The translations under genes were made by a program, and so were the position numbers. Shown piece after piece: positions 61,767 to 64,000 of a stretch of DNA of 64,000 bases; positions within the stretch are counted from its first letter, which is position 1, and each line of letters begins with the position of its first letter. This stretch comes from CBDBKE01 sp965218055. GTDB taxonomy: Bacteria > Acidobacteriota > Terriglobia > JAJPHL01 > JAPKYU01. Below the pieces are notes generated by a model. It made no database searches and was not told the DNA's origin. It was given only the letters and a program-made list of their open reading frames with translations. The stretch is taken from contig CBDCKA010000002.1 of the NCBI GenBank assembly GCA_965218055.1, positions 1,240,001 through 1,304,000 of the forward strand, given 5' to 3'.

Positions 61767-63647
61767 ATGTTGCGCCACCGGTTGCTGCTTGGGATCGTTT
61801 TGACGCTGGCTGCCGCGCTCGTAGCCGTCGCGGAGCAGCCGGCCAAGGTGGCCTTTTTTCCCCTGAAAGACGTGAAGCCCGGGATGAAAGGTACGGGTCG
61901 CACGGTTTTCGCCGGGACTAAGGTGGAAGAATTCCAGGTGGAAATCCTGGGAGTGCTTCACAACGTGGGGCCGCAACAGAGCATCATTCTCGCCCGGCTG
62001 TCCGGCGGCCCGTTGGAAAAAACCGGGTTGATGGCGGGCATGAGCGGCAGCCCTGTCTACATTGAGGGCAAGCTGGTGGGGGCCGTGGCGCTGAGTTTCC
62101 CATTCTCCACCGAACCCATTGCCGGCATCCGGCCCATCGAGCAGATGGCGAAGGTATTGGAGAGAGCCGAAGCCAGCCAGGGCCCGCCGCTCCTCGAAGC
62201 CAGCCTCCATCGGGTGCCGACCGCTTCGGGCAGCGAAGTTCGGCTGCTGGGCGGGCTGGCGGCCCTTCCGGACACCTTGGTGGCGGCGACGGCCAGCCAG
62301 GGCGTGCTGCTTGCGCCGGACAGGCCGCGCCTGACGCGAATTGCTGCTCCGCTGTTCCTCTCTGGCTTCCCCTCGCGCACCCTGGAACGGTTTGCCAGCC
62401 AGTTCCGCGCTCTGAGACTGGTTCCGATGCAAGGAGGGGGCAGCGGCTTGTCCTCTTCCGCCGCAGGCTACTCTGCCGAGGCTGCCCCAGCAGCGGAGGG
62501 CGCTGCCGCCGAACCGGGGCCCGGCTCGATGATCAGCGTCCAGCTGGTCCGTGGGGACCTGGGCATGAACGCCGACGGCACCATCACCCACCGCGAGGGC
62601 GATCGAATCTATGCCTTCGGCCACCGGTTCTTGTCGGCGGGCCCCACTGAGATGCCGTTTTCGGCTTCGCAGGTGGTAACGCTGCTCCCTAACCAGGTTA
62701 CTTCGCTGAAGATTTCGGCGCCGGGCCGGGAGCTGGGCGTGATCCGGCAGGACCGCTCCGCCGGGGTGTTGGGAGTGATCGGGGAGAAGGCGCGCATGAT
62801 CCCGGTTCGCATCCACCTGCGCTCCGACGGCAATCGCGAAATGCGCTACCGGTTCGAGATTGTGAATGATCGCTTTCTCTCGCCGTTCCTGCTCCAGTTG
62901 GCGGTCTTCGGCACGCTGGACGCCACCGAGCGGCTGATAGGCGAATCGTCGCTGGCCGTCCGCGGGACCATCACGCTGAACGGGCTGCCGCCGGTCCAAG
63001 TGGAAAATATGTTTGCGGCCGATGTTCAAGCCCCAATGCTCGCTGCCCTGACCAGCTCCGTGCCGCTGGCCTTGCTCCTGCGGAGCGGCTTTCCCACGGT
63101 CGAAGTGCAGGGCGTGGACCTGGAGATTGTTTCCAGCGACCGGCGCCGGCTGGCCTCGCTCGACCAGGTGTGGAGCAGCAAACGCGAAGTGCGGCCCGGC
63201 GAACGCCTGGAAATCACTGCCATGCTGCGCGCCGAGAACGGTGAGGAGACCGTGAAGAAGGTGGCTGTGGAGATTCCACCCAGCTTGGGTCCAGGACCGC
63301 TGCAAGTGACGGTGGCCGACGGCAATTCGCTGAACCTGGCTGAGGTGCGCCAGCTGCCCGGCGGCTTCACCCCCAAAACGCCCGCTCAACTGGTGCGCGC
63401 GATCAACAAGCTGCGCAGGAACAACCGCCTGTACATCCGCCTGTCGCGCCCGCGGACCGCCTTCTTGCTGCATGGCACGCAATTCCCTTCGCCGCCACCC
63501 TCGCTAGCGCGAGTCATGGCTAAAGAACCCTCGGTCAGCAGCAACATCGCCACTTCGTCGGTTTCCACCCTCGCCGAAACCGAACTGGAGCCGCTGCCCT
63601 CGGTGGTGGCAGGGCGCAGGACGATCACCGTTCTGGTCAAGCACTAA
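61767..63647 (+). CDS. Exported SpoIVB/S55-type peptidase-like protein
   Basis: A 626-residue protein with a signal peptide (LLLGIVLTLAAALVAVAEQP). The N-terminal region resembles SpoIVB (peptidase S55): AFFPLKDVKPGMKGTGRTVF, EFQVEILGVLHNVGPQQSII, and the active-site motif GMSGSPVYIEGKLVGAVALS, where Ser at about residue 93 would be the nucleophile; FGHRFLSAGPTEMPFSAS appears later. The remaining ~350 residues form an extended C-terminal part without a known domain. Similar proteins are widespread in Acidobacteria. Substrate and function are unknown. Confidence 0.85.
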   Translation: MLRHRLLLGIVLTLAAALVAVAEQPAKVAFFPLKDVKPGMKGTGRTVFAGTKVEEFQVEILGVLHNVGPQQSIILARLSGGPLEKTGLMAGMSGSPVYIEGKLVGAVALSFPFSTEPIAGIRPIEQMAKVLERAEASQGPPLLEASLHRVPTASGSEVRLLGGLAALPDTLVAATASQGVLLAPDRPRLTRIAAPLFLSGFPSRTLERFASQFRALRLVPMQGGGSGLSSSAAGYSAEAAPAAEGAAAEPGPGSMISVQLVRGDLGMNADGTITHREGDRIYAFGHRFLSAGPTEMPFSASQVVTLLPNQVTSLKISAPGRELGVIRQDRSAGVLGVIGEKARMIPVRIHLRSDGNREMRYRFEIVNDRFLSPFLLQLAVFGTLDATERLIGESSLAVRGTITLNGLPPVQVENMFAADVQAPMLAALTSSVPLALLLRSGFPTVEVQGVDLEIVSSDRRRLASLDQVWSSKREVRPGERLEITAMLRAENGEETVKKVAVEIPPSLGPGPLQVTVADGNSLNLAEVRQLPGGFTPKTPAQLVRAINKLRRNNRLYIRLSRPRTAFLLHGTQFPSPPPSLARVMAKEPSVSSNIATSSVSTLAETELEPLPSVVAGRRTITVLVKH

Positions 63648-63769
63648 TCGCAAAGCAGGCAGTGGCTCTTGCTCCTTGCTGCGGGCAAAACTGCGGGGTG
63701 GCAGGGGTGGCAGCGGAGCGAGACAGTTCCCTCCGCACGAGTGAGTGGGCGGGTGAGTGAACCGCAATG

Positions 63770-64000
63770 TCAGACGCCGATGGCGTCCGCGGCTTCCTTC
63801 AGGATCGAGGCGCTGCGCGCCAGCTGCTTGCGCTCCGCGGCATCGAGTTCCGGGCTAATGTCTTGCACCACCCCTCGCGCTCCGACGATGCGCGGCAGCG
63901 AGAGGCATACATCGCGGACCCCGACGACGTCATCGCACAAAGCGGAAACGGTGAGGATGGTGCCCTCGTCGTTGACGATGGCCTGGGCCAACCGCGCGAT
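63770..64000 (-). CDS. L-lactate/malate dehydrogenase, C-terminal part (runs off the window)
   Basis: The last ~76 codons of an NAD-dependent lactate/malate dehydrogenase: LAQAIVNDEGTILTVSALCD, DVCLSLPRIVGARGVVQDIS, PELDAAERKQLARSASILKE. These correspond to the C-terminal catalytic-domain end. The N-terminal Rossmann fold and the residue that separates LDH from MDH lie beyond position 64000, so which of the two it is cannot be said; the end resembles LDH somewhat more. Confidence 0.75.
   Translation of the reverse strand: MARLAQAIVNDEGTILTVSALCDDVVGVRDVCLSLPRIVGARGVVQDISPELDAAERKQLARSASILKEAADAIGV

Noticed and set aside
61755..63482. 575-codon minus-strand frame antisense to the S55-type protein
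   Set aside because: The plus strand has a signal peptide and GMSGSP motif; the antisense translation is low-complexity.

Overview
The window looks like an Acidobacteriota chromosome segment (inference from content). It is GC-rich and carries a protein pairing a spondin-like region with a C-terminal domain resembling the TIGR03437 domains common in Solibacter relatives. It also has a SpoIVB/S55-type exported protein, several PilZ proteins, an ECF sigma factor with a small cysteine-rich partner, and a pyrRBC cluster. No rRNA, tRNA or CRISPR was recognised.

Layout. 0.3-8.9 kb: an SMP-30-like lipoprotein, an FHA protein, a redoxin, a metallo-beta-lactamase-fold/PilZ fusion, a cytochrome c/PQQ dehydrogenase pair, a beta-barrel protein and an ECF sigma module. 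9.05-25.5 kb: an accessory island bounded by two nearly identical, inverted IS3-family copies. It is a graveyard of plasmid and defence genes: 5'-truncated higB with intact higA, an AbiJ-like/transposase chimera, a plasmid RepA fragment, a RecD2/TraA-type helicase that has lost its motor, an EVE-like/Mrr nuclease, a frameshifted nucleotidyltransferase antitoxin, remnants of IS5-, IS1595- and IS1380-type elements, and a TonB-dependent receptor cut by the second IS3 copy. The spondin/TIGR03437-like gene just outside that copy is also cut.

26.5-64 kb is mainly ordinary chromosome. It holds a radical SAM protein, a cyclase, an NAD operon (nadA-nrtR-pncB) with a palindromic operator candidate beside its promoter, transketolase, a ParB-like protein, an infA copy, pyrD with a phosphatase-superfamily protein, pyrR-pyrB-pyrC with a candidate PyrR-binding hairpin, an ion channel, msrA, hemE-hemH, a rhodanese protein, a metallo-hydrolase that seems to start at ATT, an M16 peptidase, rlmN, clpC, lolD-lolC-like ABC genes, a TIGR00300-type protein, lysS, an S55-type protein and the end of a lactate/malate dehydrogenase gene.

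Functionally, the NAD genes combine de novo synthesis (NadA) and salvage (PncB) under a Nudix-type regulator. The pyr genes cover steps 2, 3 and 4 of UMP synthesis plus their regulator. HemE and HemH are translationally coupled. The cytochrome c gene overlaps the PQQ dehydrogenase gene, suggesting a periplasmic alcohol-oxidising chain. The most unusual material is the IS3-bounded island, the lanthanide-type aspartate pair in the dehydrogenase, the NrtR and PyrR site candidates, the ATT start, and two apparent frameshifts outside the island.
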